Notes: generated by a model not told the origin, from the sequence alone. Shown: positions 12,495 through 24,140, counted from the first letter of the stretch. The stretch: DNA of 64,000 nt from Gordionus sp. m RMFG-2023 (GCF_954871325.1 NC_088775.1:70719561-70783560), one strand, 5' to 3'. A program made the numbers and translations.

Positions 12495-13000
12495 TAGTTA
12501 TTTTATTTTTCCTTCATTTTGTAATTTTTTTAATTTATTGTTTTAAAAAAACTTTTACATGAATTTAATTGTAAATTAAACCAGTATTTTTTTGTACAAA
12601 AAATATATAAATTAGATTTTAAAAAATACTCTATCTTACTTAAATTTTATTTTCCTAATTTATATTATTGTTATGAAAATTATTGTATATAATTAATTTG
12701 CTACACTTATTAAAAATATAAATTTTTTTAACAAATAATTAATTCTTTTTATATTATATCTTTTTGAAAAATTTGATATGCAATTTATAATGTATGTGAC
12801 ACAAATATTATAATAAATTTTATATAATATTTAACATTAAGGTTGTAATCTTTATGTAGTATTATAGAAAGATCAGCAGAAATGATATAGTAGCAAATAT
12901 TTATTTTCATGTTGAAATAAAATCTATTTATACATAATTTCATATAATAATAAATAAAACCAAACAAGAATAAAAAGAAATTAAGACATAACAATTATAG
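12495..13000. other. A+T-rich spacer
   Basis: Low-complexity A/T sequence between two mobile elements. A 69-codon minus-strand ORF (12785-12994) is rich in F, I, Y and L as expected from composition alone. No feature supported. Confidence 0.4.
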
Positions 13001-13835
13001 TCAGAGACCTGTAGAGATACCATTTGTACGGCCCGGCCCAGATTAAAAAATTTTCGGCCTGACCCGGATTTTTTTCCAAAAATTTTTTACGGCCCGGCCC
13101 GGGTTTAAAAATTTTAGGCCCGGCCCTGCCCGAATATTTTTTAAAAAAAATTTTGGGGCCTGGCCCGGCCCGGCCTAGATTAAAAAAAAATTTTTTTAGG
13201 CCCGGCTCGGAATTTTTAAAAATCATATTCGACCTGGTATATTCAAAAAATTTATTATTTCGTATTTTATCATATTTTTCGGCGAGTATTATCATTTAAT
13301 AAGCAAGTATATTAGCTAATGTTGTTAAACGGCTCGTTTGAGCCGATTTTTTCGATACTATATGTCTAGACCTTTGCTCCTTCTATGAGCAAAATTTTCA
13401 GTATTGCATAATATTTATCTGGATAAAAAACTTAGTTAGCCGTTTTTAAAAATCGGCTCAAAACGAGCCTTATAACAACATTAAATATTTTTTTTTTATT
13501 CTAAACAGATATTTAGTATATTACAAATTTTATATAAAAAATAAAAATGATATTTTTAATAAAAATGATATTTTTAATAAAAAATATAACATATATATTA
13601 TATAATAATGTATTTAATCCTTTGCGTATTTATTCCATGGCAGGAAAACTATAATTTTATGTTAACTTTCACCAAACATTATATTAATCATAACTATATA
13701 TAATCATTATAACCATATCTAATTGACGAATATAATAATTCATGTTGTATAAATTTTTTAAAAAAATACGGAATTTTCAGTATTTTAAAAATTTAAAATG
13801 ACCCGGCCCTGGTACCCGGGCCTGCAGGTCTCTGA
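13001..13835. mobile_element. hAT-type MITE rich in GGCCCGGCCC motifs
   Basis: Left end TCAGAGACCTGTAG; right end on the minus strand TCAGAGACCTGCAGG. Flanking octamers AATTATAG (12993-13000) and AGTTATAG (13836-13843) match at seven of eight positions, an 8-bp hAT-type target duplication. From 13020 to 13210 the sequence repeats GGCCCGGCCCG blocks separated by A- and T-runs. Translation of that block gives a Gly/Pro/Phe-rich minus-strand ORF (12981-13295) which is a compositional artefact. A second MITE (13317-13483) is inserted in the middle. Confidence 0.75.
13317..13483. mobile_element. Short palindromic MITE, TAATGTTGTTAAACGG ends
   Basis: Left arm TAATGTTGTTAAACGGCTCG then TTTGAGCCGATTTTT; right arm is its near complement, ending CAACATTA. 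The core includes CATATGTCTAGACC-like and GAGCAAAATTTT motifs shared with the MITE at 49826-50049. The termini are of the same TAGTGTTGTTAA type as the large structure at 14222. No clear target duplication was seen. It is inserted in the 13001-13835 MITE. Confidence 0.65.
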
Positions 13836-14222
13836 AGTTATAGAATAATTAATAAAAATGTAAGAAAAATAAAATTTTTAGTTAAGTTTTTACAAAGTTT
13901 ATGCTAAAAATAAAACATAGTGTTTAAAAGTGTATAACAAAATAAAAATACAAAATGAATAACAAAAAAATATACACCGTTACGTGATGAATCAAAAATA
14001 AAGATATTTAGAAATGTTAATGCAATATCATAAAATCAAAATAATCACAGCTATTCTATCTATCCACTCGAACAATTTATTTAAGTTTCTCATCGATTTT
14101 GAATGATTAAAGTATAAATTATGTTTTTTGTAATTTTATTCAAATTTACTACCTTATGCTTTTTACTTCTAAAAATTTTTTTGATGGAAATGCAAAATAT
14201 AATTGTTTTTAGCCTTATTCAG

Positions 14223-14395
14223 TAGTGTTGTTAATCGACTAAATTTAGTCGACTAACTAATAGTTTTAGTCGAAAAATTCGACAAAAACTTTAGCATCGA
14301 GACTAATTTTCTCAACTAAAACGACTAATATAGTCGAGACTAATTTACTCAACTAAAACGACTAATTTAGTCGATTAAATTAAGTTATAATCGTT
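14223..14395. repeat. Left-tip TAGTCGACTAA motif cluster
   Basis: Short palindromic motifs of the TAGTCGACTA type and CTAAAACGACTAAT spacers repeat irregularly next to the left terminus. The cluster mirrors the longer right-hand array at 27479-27912. Confidence 0.75.
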
Positions 14396-15312
14396 TTTTT
14401 TGAACTTTTTTTAAATTTTTTAGCTAAAAATATATGTTGTAAAGATGTAAAAATAAAATTTCAGTTAAAATTTACCATCATAGAAAAATATTAATTATCA
14501 AAATCGTTATTTTTTAACCTTTTTAAAATTTTTTTAAAGTAAATAGGTAAAAATATATATTGTAAAGATGTTAAAATAAAATTTCAGTGAAGATGTACCA
14601 TATAAAAGTGACAATTGTCATAATCGTTATTTGTGAACTTTTTTGAATTTTTTTAAAACAAATAGGTAAAAATATATATTGTAAAGATGTTAAAATAAAA
14701 TTTAAGTGAAGATGTACCATAGAAGAGTGACAATTGTCATAATCGTTATTTTTTAACTTTTTTAAATTTTTTTAAAGTAATTAGGTAAAAATATATATTG
14801 TAAAGATGTTAAAATAAAATTTCAGTGAAGATGTACCATAGAAAAGTGACAATTGTCATAATCGTTATTTTTGAATTTTTTCAAAGCAAATAGGTAAAAA
14901 TATATATTGTAAAGATGTTAAAATAAAATTTCAGTGAAGATTTACCATAGAAAAGTGACAATTTTCATAATCGTTATTTTTTAACTTTTCTGAATTTTTT
15001 TAAAGTAAATAGGTAAAAATATATATTGTAAAGATGTTAAAATAAAATTTGAGTGAAGATGTACAATATAAAAGTGACAATTGTCATAATCATTATTTTT
15101 TAATTTTTTAATTTTTTTAAAGTAAATAGGTAAAAATATATATTGATGTTAAAATAAAATTTCAGTGAAGATGTACCATAGAAAAGTGACGATATAGAAA
15201 AGTGACAATTGTCATAATCGTTATTTTTTAACTTTTTTGAATTTTTTTAAAGTAAATAGGTAAAAATATATATTGTAAAGATATTAAAATAAAATTTCAG
15301 TGAAGATGTACC
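14396..15312. repeat. Left-arm tandem array, ~118-bp monomer, about 8 copies
   Basis: Each monomer contains GTGACAATTGTCATAATCGT, TAAAGTAAATAGGTAAAAAT, TTGTAAAGATGTTAAAATAA and CAGTGAAGATGTACCATA blocks. Monomers are very similar to each other and to the inverted array at 26270-27478. The array stops at about 15312 where non-repeat sequence begins. Confidence 0.9.
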
Positions 15313-15319
15313 ATTCCCC

Positions 15320-15888
15320 GAATACTACGGTGCCCTTTTGGCCGATTACATAATCCATCAAAGAGGAAGGAACAAAAAGGATGATTTAGAATTAAAATCT
15401 AAAATTATACAGCTACTAGATCATAATAATGGATTGACGATAAAAAATATAGTGGAAAATTTACCACCTCATCTCAAAATGAGTGATTCGGGAATATCTA
15501 GATGCCTTAAATCAATGGGATGGAGCAGGAAAAGGGTTGGAAAAGAACCCGATAGACGGAATTCCCCAGATGTTATAAATATTCGTAAAGAATATTGCCT
15601 AAATATGATGAACGTGCCATTTCAAAATATATTCTATTTAGATGTAAAAACAGAAAACTATCAAAATATACTATATCTTCCACCCTATTCCTCTCAATTA
15701 AACCCCTTGAGAATTTTTTTGGCGTTTTGAAAAATCAGTATTGTTCTATATATCCCAAACCCAATAACAGAATTCATATAATTGAGGCAATTACTAGCCT
15801 ATTACTTAATTTCAATTTCACAGCCTTCTATTCACATACGATACGATATATTGAAGAGGAAATCCGATCTATTCCTTTGAACAATTAA
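15320..15888 (+). pseudogene. Tc1/mariner-superfamily (IS630-type) transposase remnant
   Basis: The first frame (15338-15730) reads an N-terminal helix-turn-helix region: KSKIIQLLDHNNGLTIKNIV, then SDSGISRCLKSMGWSRKRVG, a pattern typical of paired-type DNA-binding domains. It is followed by NIFYLDVKTE, resembling the region of the first catalytic Asp. It then jumps to LPPYSSQLNPL, the conserved LPPYSPxLNPIE block ahead of the last acidic residue. After a frameshift near 15705 the second frame (to 15888) continues KPLENFFGVLKNQYCS and a C-terminal tail. Compared with a normal ~340-residue protein the central catalytic region is missing, so there is an internal deletion. Inactive; terminal repeats were not found. 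Confidence 0.75.
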
Positions 15889-16100
15889 TTTAATAAATTA
15901 TTACACTAGATTATTATATAATATAGATATATTTTTTCGTTATATTATGTGCAATACAAATAGAAAAATAAATATTTTTGATCTTTTATTTTGTAAATAA
16001 AATAATATACATTAAATAAAGATTTCACAAGTCATTTTCAAAACTTTAATATAAGAAAGGTAAATTTGATAGAAAATAAAATAAACAATGAAGAAATAAG

Positions 16101-16690
16101 TCGGTGGGTCTATTTATCGCTCGGCTAGAAAATATCGCTCGGCTAACCACATAATCATTTATTACTAAATATCGCTCGGCTAGTAAATGTCGCTCGACAA
16201 ACCACATGATAAATTATTTATTACTAAATATCGCTCGACTGGGAAATATCGCTCGGCTAACCACATAATAAATCATTTATTACTAAATATCGCTCGATTG
16301 GGAAATGTGGCTCGGTTAACCACATAATAAATCATTTATTATTTAAATTACGCTCGGCTAATTACATAATAAATTTTTTATTACTAAATATCGCTCTGCT
16401 TATATTTATGTATTAAATTTCCAAACATTTTCCAGTGGGTTTTCACTTTCCTAATATTAATTGAGAATTAATTAGTTTATAAATAAGATAAAGGTTTGGT
16501 GTAAAAAATTATCTATTAGATATTTTAGCTTCAATACTTTTATAAAATTAAAATTGCTCATAACATTTTTTATTTATTAAAGTAAAAGAAATAATATTCT
16601 ATCCGCTAGATGGCGTCTTTAAATTTTTCATTATAAAATTTAAAAATAATATTTTTGAATGTGTTTAATAAATTTCGCCATATTCTATCA
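16101..16690. repeat. MULE left terminal inverted repeat
   Basis: The outer 290 bases are about six imperfect units of TCGCTCGGCTAACCACATAA followed by TAAATCATTTATTACTAAATA. The inner part (16391-16690) is single copy and is matched in inverse orientation at about 21480-21780. Confidence 0.85.
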
Positions 16691-17024
16691 TGATGACTAA
16701 AATATTTATGATTTTTTTATAGCATTATCTATATTTTGGTAAAAAATTAGTAGTCTTTTTTAAATTTTGCAATTTTTATTAATCAGATAAATTAATAACG
16801 ATGGTAATTCATTTTATTCATTCATATATAAATCATAATTATTTTTACCAAATTGATATATAATGTTATTATAATATAATTATTGCGTTCATAAAATATA
16901 ATTTGTTCGGCAGAGAAGATTTAAATATACATTTAGGATAATAAAATTATATATATTGATGAAATAGATTATGAGCAGGGGAAAATTGGGGAAAAATAAG
17001 GAATTAAAATTTATAAAAAATATT

Positions 17025-18735
17025 TTATCGAGTCCTTCCTGCTTTAATTCTACGTCGCAGATGTGGTTTTTTTGAGCCTTTTGGTTTTAAAACAGATAAA
17101 GTTTTATCTAATGAATTTAATTTATCTTTGCTTTGACTATTAAGTAAATTATTTAATGTATCATGACAATCTATCGATTCGGGTATTAAATAATTGCGAT
17201 ATTCATTATCTAAAAAATATTCTCCTTTTCCTGAGAAGGATCTTTTAAATTCTTTTTCTTGTAACATTGTGATATCCTTAATTTTTTCGATTAATTCTTT
17301 TAAAGGACGTTGTTTCCAGTTTATATATGATTTTAAAACATGGTTCATAGATTCGCAGTTGTTATTTGTCCATAAACAATTTATTATTTTATTTTTTAGG
17401 GGAATGTAAACATGTTCATAAATTACTTTTTGAAATTTATTTTTTATATATAGCAAAAAAATATTTAAATTTTCATTATAACAATAATTGTATAAATCGT
17501 TTAATTTTTCATTATATATTTGGTCATTCCGAGAAAATAAAATCCCATTAAAAAAAAAATATCCTGTATAATTTTTTTAGACATAACAGCATTTACACCT
17601 TGTTTTTCCGAAAATATTTTCTTATATTGTCTTTTAAATGACGTGTGCATATTAAATGAGTATTAAATTTAAATATTTCCTGAATAGGTTTTACTATAGC
17701 CTTTTCTTGGTCACTACCAAATATGATATTTTTAATATTTATTTTATTTTTTAAAAATACAGAATGCAAATGAGAGAAAAAAGTATGATAAGTGGTCATA
17801 TCAGAATCTCCATGCAAATATATTGGTCCTAAAAATATAGGGGATTCATCTGTTTTATATCTCTTAACTGCTATATGTTTAAATACTATAGCAGTTAGGT
17901 ATATCACCTAAATTAAATGTTTTATCAACGCCTAATATACAGAAGTCAGATTGGTTTGACAAAAACTTAATAGTTTTAATAATAAAATGAGTATAACAAA
18001 TTATCGATGGTGTTTTCTCTTTGATGTGAATTATTGATTGGATAAATGGCGAAATATGTAGATCATTAGTAATTTGTAAAATATTAATCGCAAAATTTAG
18101 AGGTACTTTTGTATCTTTTTTAAGTTATAAATTTGTTTTAAATTTTTTGGTTTAATTGGGTCTTTTTGAAATATATAATTATTATAAATATTGCGACATG
18201 TTTGATTGTCCTTTATTTGATTTCTAATGTTTGATAATAACTGATTTGAAGTCCGTACATAAGGATTTACAATCTTTTTGGAATTCCCATGGCAAGCGGG
18301 ACCTGGCCATTGTCATATATATTCAACTAAATATATATCTTTGAAATCGTAATTAGGCTTTTCAATAAAATTAATTTTTAAAATTCGGCGTTTATACTCT
18401 TTACTTCTCTTTAAAATACTATAGTATTTATAAAGAACAATTATATTTTTGGTTAAAGGTTGAGGTTCTATTTTTTTAAAAATTCTAGAACCACCTAGAT
18501 GAGTGTCCTGCCTAAATAGGCCATCTTTAAAAATATACGGACCTTGAACAATATCATTATATATATTATGATATAATTTTCTTGAGCTTGATTTTGAGCC
18601 TGTCCATGGCCCACAATCATCTATATATAAATTTTTATTCTTATAATTTGTAAAATTATTATTAGAAATTAAAAAATACATATTATATTTTATACCTAAA
18701 GGTATTTCGTGCAATATATTATTGGGAGAAAGCAA
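17025..18735 (-). pseudogene. MULE transposase (Mutator DDE), frame-broken
   Basis: Minus-strand order: 18313-18735 (140 aa) is a conserved-looking N-terminal segment with LYIDDCGPWTGSKSSSRKLY and GLFRQDTHLGGSRIF, function unknown. In another frame near 17906-17935 comes LGVDKTFNLG, the first catalytic Asp region of MULEs. The piece 17593-17907 continues YLTAIVFKHIAVKRYKTDES, then IIFGSDQEKAIVKPI (second Asp) and HLICTRHLKDNIRKY, the C-x-x-H motif. The piece 17025-17456 contains WTNNNCESMNHVLKSYINWK, whose Glu matches the third catalytic residue, and ends in a basic tail RRRIKAGRTR. The pieces lie in different frames, so this copy cannot make a full enzyme. All DDE landmarks survive, suggesting modest age. 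Confidence 0.88.
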
Positions 18736-18806
18736 AATTTTTATGGATTTTACAATGTTTAAAAAAAACCCATAGTTTGGATGACCTCCTTCGGCTATAA
18801 TATTGT

Positions 18807-19488
18807 TTAAAAAAAAGGTAAAGATTTTAATCGGATATCTTCGCTACATGGTTTTTTTAGAATATTTTCTATCGAAAATGATAAATCTTTTATGATATTG
18901 TTGGACAGTTGGGGTTTTTTTGTTAATGTATTAATATAATTATTTGGTATGAGAGATACAAAGTGATTGATTCTAATATTAAATATATCATTTGGACATA
19001 TGGTAGATGTCCACATGATTAAAATATGAGGCTTTAAACTCTGGCTTACACCCCTGCCATAAAGGATATCGGTAAAAGCCTTTAATGAATTTGATGGGCA
19101 TTGGTTTGCCAAGAGCAGCACTTAATGCGCATATATGAATTTGCTCAGCCCAAACATTTATATTTAGAGCCGAATCGAGTATCTCATAATACTCATTCAC
19201 CCATATATTTGGATTAATTTTATAGTTTTGGAAAAAATCAGGTTGGTTTTTATCATAATATTGAGGATTTATAATTATTTCTATTGCCGTTATCAGTCTT
19301 AAAAAAATATGAAGTGTTTGTGGTTTATATAACGACATTGAAACCGCCCGGTAAAAGCAATTAGCATCAGATTCAATTTCCTGCGGAATATAATTTTCTA
19401 AGATTGGAGATTGCGCCATTTGTATAATTTTTTCACTTAACGTTATTGGTTGTGGCTCTCTTAATTTATTTTTTTCTATTAAGGCCAT
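18807..19488 (-). pseudogene. OTU-family cysteine protease domain carried by the MULE
   Basis: The first frame (18988-19488, 166 aa, ATG start) has IESDANCFYRAVSMSLY with Asp41 and Cys44 in the OTU D-x-N-C box, followed by His60 and a helix LRLITAIEI. It then reads INVWAEQIHICALSAALGKP, typical of the OTU core. A frameshift near 19080-19110 moves the domain to 18807-19121, which has KPHILIMWTST and INHFVSLIPN. The latter supplies the catalytic His of the usual NHFxxL block. OTU proteases cleave ubiquitin-type conjugates; several transposon families carry them, role unclear. The gene is 5' of the transposase on the same strand, only 70 bases away, so both may once have been one ORF. Confidence 0.8.
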
Positions 19489-21060
19489 AGCTGGATCTCT
19501 TTTTAATCTGCAAAAATAGAAAAAATTAATTTTTTTTCAAGTGATGAATCTTGAATAAATAAAAAGAACGAAGATAACCCTAAATCAAATAAGATTTTTA
19601 TAAAATGTAACCATATCAAGGTTTTATTAAAATTGACTAAATAAAATTTCTTGATATCAAATAAAATTGCCAAAATCTTTGATTTCCAATTTGGATGTAT
19701 GAAAATGTGAGTGCTGTCTGAACCCTTGTGCGAATATTCAGAGTCGGCACACAACATTGGGTAAAATTAATATTTTTTAAAACAATTCAAAAACTACCCT
19801 ACCAGTCTAATTTCCTAATAAAAACAGCGATTTGTCAAATTTTATTAAATTATGGCCCTAGAATGATATTATATAGTTCCATATTGTTTTTTTAAATGAT
19901 GGTCACCAGAACTCCAAATGATAAATATTTTTACGGTGAATTCTTAAACTAAATATAAGATTAATTTTAATAAAAAATTTGTATCTGTTATTTCAACTAA
20001 ATTAAGTTTTTTCTGGGCACCGAACCTGAATTCCAACCTGGTTCAGATATTTTTTGCAAATAAACTCGAACCCTTTTTTAATAGGGTCACAGCATGTAAC
20101 AACCTATGTATCTTTATTTGAATAAAAAGTAAAAACCATAATAAAATAATTGACTATATTTTGTGAATCATTTCATAGGTAAAGAAAATATGAAGAGTAA
20201 ATGAATATTAACCTTAATATAGCATCCTCCATTGTGAATATGAATTCGAAAAAAAATTGATATGTAATAAATAAATGATTATATTTTGAAGTGAATTGTG
20301 ATTGTGAATATGAATTCGAAAAAAAAATTTATGATGTGTAATAAATGATTATTTTGAAGTGAATTGTGATTGATATTATGTTATTTTAATTTTTAACTAT
20401 TAATACTTTTTGAATCCTTTTGCCGCCTGGCTGGCATCTTAAAATTTGAGTTTTATTTTTTTTAATATTAATAACTTCCGTTTTTTACATATTTTTTTTT
20501 CTCATAATAGCATAACTTTCAATTGTATTTCCCTCCCTTTCCTTTTTTTCCCCAAAAGAAATTAAAAATAAAAATATTATTTGTTTCCATCTTTTTTTTC
20601 AAAAGTTGAAATCATAATTTTCATCTATTTCTATAAAAATCTATCATGTTTTCTTTCCAAGATGTCACAAATCATGTTATCTACTAAATTATAAAGTATC
20701 AAAGCTACCAACCGATTTATCAATTCTCATATTTTGAGATTGCCCTATATTGCTTAGAATTAAAACAGAAATAATGCTAAAAAAAATCCTCAAACGTCGA
20801 GAATAAATACTCAACTTTCAGAAAATACTGAATATAATTTTTTAGAAATATTTCCGTTATTTTAGCGGCAGAATTATTTTTGAAAATTTAAACAAAAATT
20901 ATTTGGGAATTTTTTTCCGGTATATTTAATTTAAAACTTAAAAAATGGGTGTATTTGCATCTAGATCCATTTAAAAAGTGTATTTTAACAACTCTGGGGA
21001 TCATATATATAAAATAATAGTTTGTATAATTCTTTATAAATTTGATAATATATAAAATAT
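19489..21060. other. MULE interior without identified gene; 75-bp duplication at 20232-20382
   Basis: A minus-strand ORF at 19503-19757 (84 aa, MLCADSEYSHKGSDSTHIFI...) lies just upstream of the OTU ORF and might be a 5' exon or chance; I do not recognise it. At 20232-20382 a unit with GTGAATATGAATTCGAAAAA and TTTTGAAGTGAATTGTGATT occurs twice in tandem. CGAACC/GGTTC-type motifs at 20015-20080 suggest a further MITE fragment. Confidence 0.4.
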
Positions 21061-21240
21061 TTTTAAATATAGAATCGGCTCAAACGGCTTAATGAGCCGC
21101 ACTAGTCTGAGCCGTTTTTTACGACTACGGCTCGAGTTCAGGGTCAATAAAACTCGACTAATTAACTATACTACCCTGAACCGGATTCAGAGATTTTTCA
21201 CTGAACTCTCACCCGAACCCATTTTTTACAAGGGGGGTTT
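21060..21240. mobile_element. MITE fragment with GGCTCAAACGG and TTAACTATACTA terminus
   Basis: The stretch contains AATCGGCTCAAACGGCTTAA and GTCTGAGCCGTTTTTTACGA and ends ATTAACTATACTA (21173), the same kind of terminus as the 13317, 14222 and 49826 elements. It is followed by CCCTGAACCGGATTCAGAG and a GGGGGG tract at 21233. Boundaries are unclear. Confidence 0.4.
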
Positions 21241-21337
21241 ACAACTCTGATATATATTGATGAAATTTATTCGATATTCTAGAAATATTGGATAATTATG
21301 ATTATCCTATATAATTTCTTAATACAATAAGGCAAAA

Positions 21338-22102
21338 TTTATTAAACGCATTCAAAAATATTAATTTTATATTTTATAATAAAAAAATTAAAAATATTTA
21401 ATAGAATATGGCGAAATTTATTAAACACATTCAAAAATAATTTTTTATATTTTATAATAAAAAAATTAAAAATATTTAATAAAATATGGCGAAATTTAAT
21501 AAACACATTCAAAAATATTATTTTTAAATTTTATAATAAAAAATTTAAAGACGCCATCTAGCGGATAGAATATTATTTCTTTTACTTTAATAAATAAAAA
21601 ATGTTATGAGCAATTTTAATTTTATAAAAGTATTGAAGCTAAAATATCTAATAGATAATTTTTTACACCTGTCCAAACCTTTATCTTATTTATAAACTAA
21701 TTAATTCTTAATTAATATTAGGAAAGTGAAAACCCACTGGAAAATGTTTGGAAATTTAATACATAAATATAAGCCGAGCGATATTTAGTAATAAAAAATT
21801 TTTTATGTAATTAACCGAGCGTAATTTAAATAATAAATGATTTATTATGTGGTTAGCCACATTTCCCAATCGAGCGATATTTACTAGCCGAGCGATATTT
21901 AGTAATAAATGATTTATTATGTGGTTAGCCGAGCGATCTTTCCCAGTTAAACGATATTTAGTTAAATAATTTATCATGTGGTTTGTCGAGCGACATTTAC
22001 TAGCCGAGCGATATTTAGTAATAAATGATTTATTATGTGGTTAGCCGAGTGATATTTTCTAGCTGAGCGATATTTTCAGCCGAGCGATAAATAGACCCAC
22101 CC
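21338..22102. repeat. MULE right terminal inverted repeat with extra ~72-bp units
   Basis: Complements the left arm. The tip carries the GAGCGATATTTAGTAATAAA minisatellite. Inward, a unit with AATATGGCGAAATTTATTAA and CACATTCAAAAATA is present about three times in tandem (21338-21550), where the left arm has one copy. The arm ends GACCCACC at 22101. The minus-strand ORF 21756-21977 is a translation of the minisatellite. Confidence 0.85.
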
Positions 22103-22309
22103 AAAATAAGTTAAAAATGATACATGAAAAAAGTGTTTAAAAAAGTTTCGGTATAATATTATATTTTCGCAAGGTCTAAAAGTCGAAAGGCTGCATGATA
22201 CGAAAGGCTAAAAAATAATATTGAAAATAAAAATAATAAAGAAAATGATTAATGTGTAATTCTAATTTGATTGATTTATTGCTTTTTTTACGAGAAAAAT
22301 ATTATAATA

Positions 22310-22880
22310 TTATAATAAAAATGGAAATTTTAAGATCTTTTCAATTTTTTTATTAATTCTTTGAAATAAATTGCGGTTTTAATTTTATTAATTTTTAATT
22401 TATATTTTTAATTAAATTATATTTATTTATTTAAAAAAAATGGAATATAATATATTAAAAAAATGGAAATTTTAAGATCTTTTCAATTTTTTTATTAATT
22501 CTTTGAAATAAATTGCGGTTTTAATTTTATTTAAATTTATATTTTTAATAATTTATATTTTTAATTAAATTATATTTATTTATTTAAAAAAAATGGAATA
22601 TAATATATTAAAAAAATGGAAATTTTAAGATCTTTTCAATTTTTTTATTAATTCTTTGAAATAAATTGCGGTTTTAATTTTATTAATTTTTAATTTATAT
22701 TTTTAATTAAATTATATTTGGTTATTTTAAAAAAATGGATTATAATATTTCAATTTTTTTATTAATTCTTTGAAATAAATTGCGATTTTAATTTTATTTA
22801 ATTTCATTAATTTTTAATTTATATTTTTAATTAAATTATATTTGGTTATTTAAAAATAAAAAAATTTTTAAAATTATATG
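22310..22880. repeat. A+T-rich tandem array, ~150-bp unit, about 4 copies
   Basis: Units begin TGGAAATTTTAAGATCTTTT and continue TTCTTTGAAATAAATTGCGG and TTAATTAAATTATATTT. The last copy is shortened. Two inverse copies occur at 24660-24960, forming the inner arms of the 22171-25104 element. Confidence 0.85.
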
Positions 22881-22939
22881 TATATTCTATTTAAGTTTTT
22901 TTCAAAACTAAATTGATAGTAAGTATAACGATATTGTGA

Positions 22940-24140
22940 GTACTGGATTAGGGAAAAGGCTAACATCTTAAACGCAATTTTGAATATTTTTATATCATTC
23001 TACTCAGAATTAAATTTCCTATCCAATTATGCTTAGATGTATTTTTTTACGTTTCCGGTTCAAAAAATAACATTTTTGTCGCGAAAACGTTCGAAAGGAA
23101 AAGGCTAACATCTTAAGTTTAATTTTATAAATTTTTATATCATTGAACTCAGAATTAAATTTCCTATCTAAATATGCTTTGATGTATTTTTTTACGTTAT
23201 CGGTTCAAAAAATAAATTTTAATAATTTTTTTGTGGTATAAACGTTGGAAGGGAAAAGGCTAACATCTTAAACGCAATTTCGAATATTTTTATATCATTC
23301 TACTCAGAATTAAATTTCCTATCCAATTATGCTTAGATGTATTTTTTTACGTTTCCGGTTCAAAAAATAACATTTTTGTCGCGAAAACGTTCGAAGGGAA
23401 AAGGCTAACATCTTAAGTTTAATTTTATAAATTTTTATATCATTGAACTCAGAATTAAATTTCCTATCTAAATATGCTTTGATGTATTTTTTTACGTTAT
23501 CGGTTCAAAAAATAAATTTTAATAATTTTTTTGTGGTATAAACGTTGGAAGGGAAAAGGCTAACATCTTAAACGCAATTTTGAATATTTTTATATCATTC
23601 TACTCAGAATTAAATTTCCTATCCAATTATGCTTAGATGTATTTTTTTACGTTTCCGGTTCAAAAAATAACATTTTTGTCGCGAAAACGTTCGAAAAGAA
23701 ATTAATTTTATGAATTTTTATATCATTGAACTCAGAATTAAATTTCCTATCTAAATATGCTTTGATGTATTTTTTTACGTTATCGGTTCAAAAAATAAAT
23801 TTAAAAAATTTTTTTGTGGTAAAAACGTTGGAAGCGAAAAGGCTAACATCTTAAACGCAATTTTGAATATTTTTATATCATTCTACTCAGAATTAAATTT
23901 CCTATCCAATTACGCTTTGATGTATTTTTTTACGTTATCGGTTCAAAAAATAAATTTTAATAATTTTTTTCTGGTAAAAACGTTGGAAGGGAAAAGACTA
24001 ACATCTTAAACGCAATTTTAGGTATTTTTATATCATTCTACTCAGAATTAAATTTCCTATCCAAATATGCTTAGATGTATTTTTTTACGTTGTTCGAAGG
24101 GAAAAGGCTAACATCTTAAGTTTAATTTTATAAATTTTTA
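22940..24140. repeat. Dimeric tandem array: two ~145-bp subtypes alternating as a ~300-bp unit
   Basis: Every monomer has GGCTAACATCTTAA, CTCAGAATTAAATTTCCTAT, GATGTATTTTTTTACGTT and CGGTTCAAAAAATAA. Type B carries ACGCAATTTTGAATATTTTT, CATTCTACTC, CCAATTATGCTTAG and GTTTCCGG. Type A carries TTTAATTTTATAAATTTTTA, CATTGAACTC, TAAATATGCTTTG and GTTATCGG. They alternate B-A-B-A through most of the array, then drift into mixed types near 23850-24100. The array ends abruptly at the GC-rich ORF. Confidence 0.9.

Larger units (their letters stand above)
16101..22102 (-). mobile_element. Mutator-like element (MULE) with long TIRs, transposase and OTU protease
   Basis: Left end TCGGTGGGTCTATTTATCGC; right end on the minus strand TGGGTGGGTCTATTTATCGC. 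The flanking octamers GAAATAAG (16093-16100) and AAAATAAG (22103-22110) match at seven of eight positions. Arms of about 590 bases (left) and about 700 bases (right) contain a ~41-bp minisatellite (ATATCGCTCGGCTA...) and a shared inner block with CGCTAGATGGCGTC. The minus strand encodes an OTU-type cysteine protease, an unknown conserved segment and a MULE transposase, all with frame breaks. Size, long TIRs and 8-9-bp duplication fit the Mutator superfamily. Confidence 0.85.

Noticed and set aside
12981-13295. 104-codon minus-strand ORF rich in Gly, Pro, Phe and Lys
   Set aside because: It is a translation of the GGCCCGGCCC and A/T-run blocks of a MITE; no domain and the same pattern appears wherever the MITE does (61420-61623).
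21756-21977. 73-codon minus-strand ORF with repeated NIARL/HIINHLL
   Set aside because: Translation of the minisatellite in the MULE right arm.
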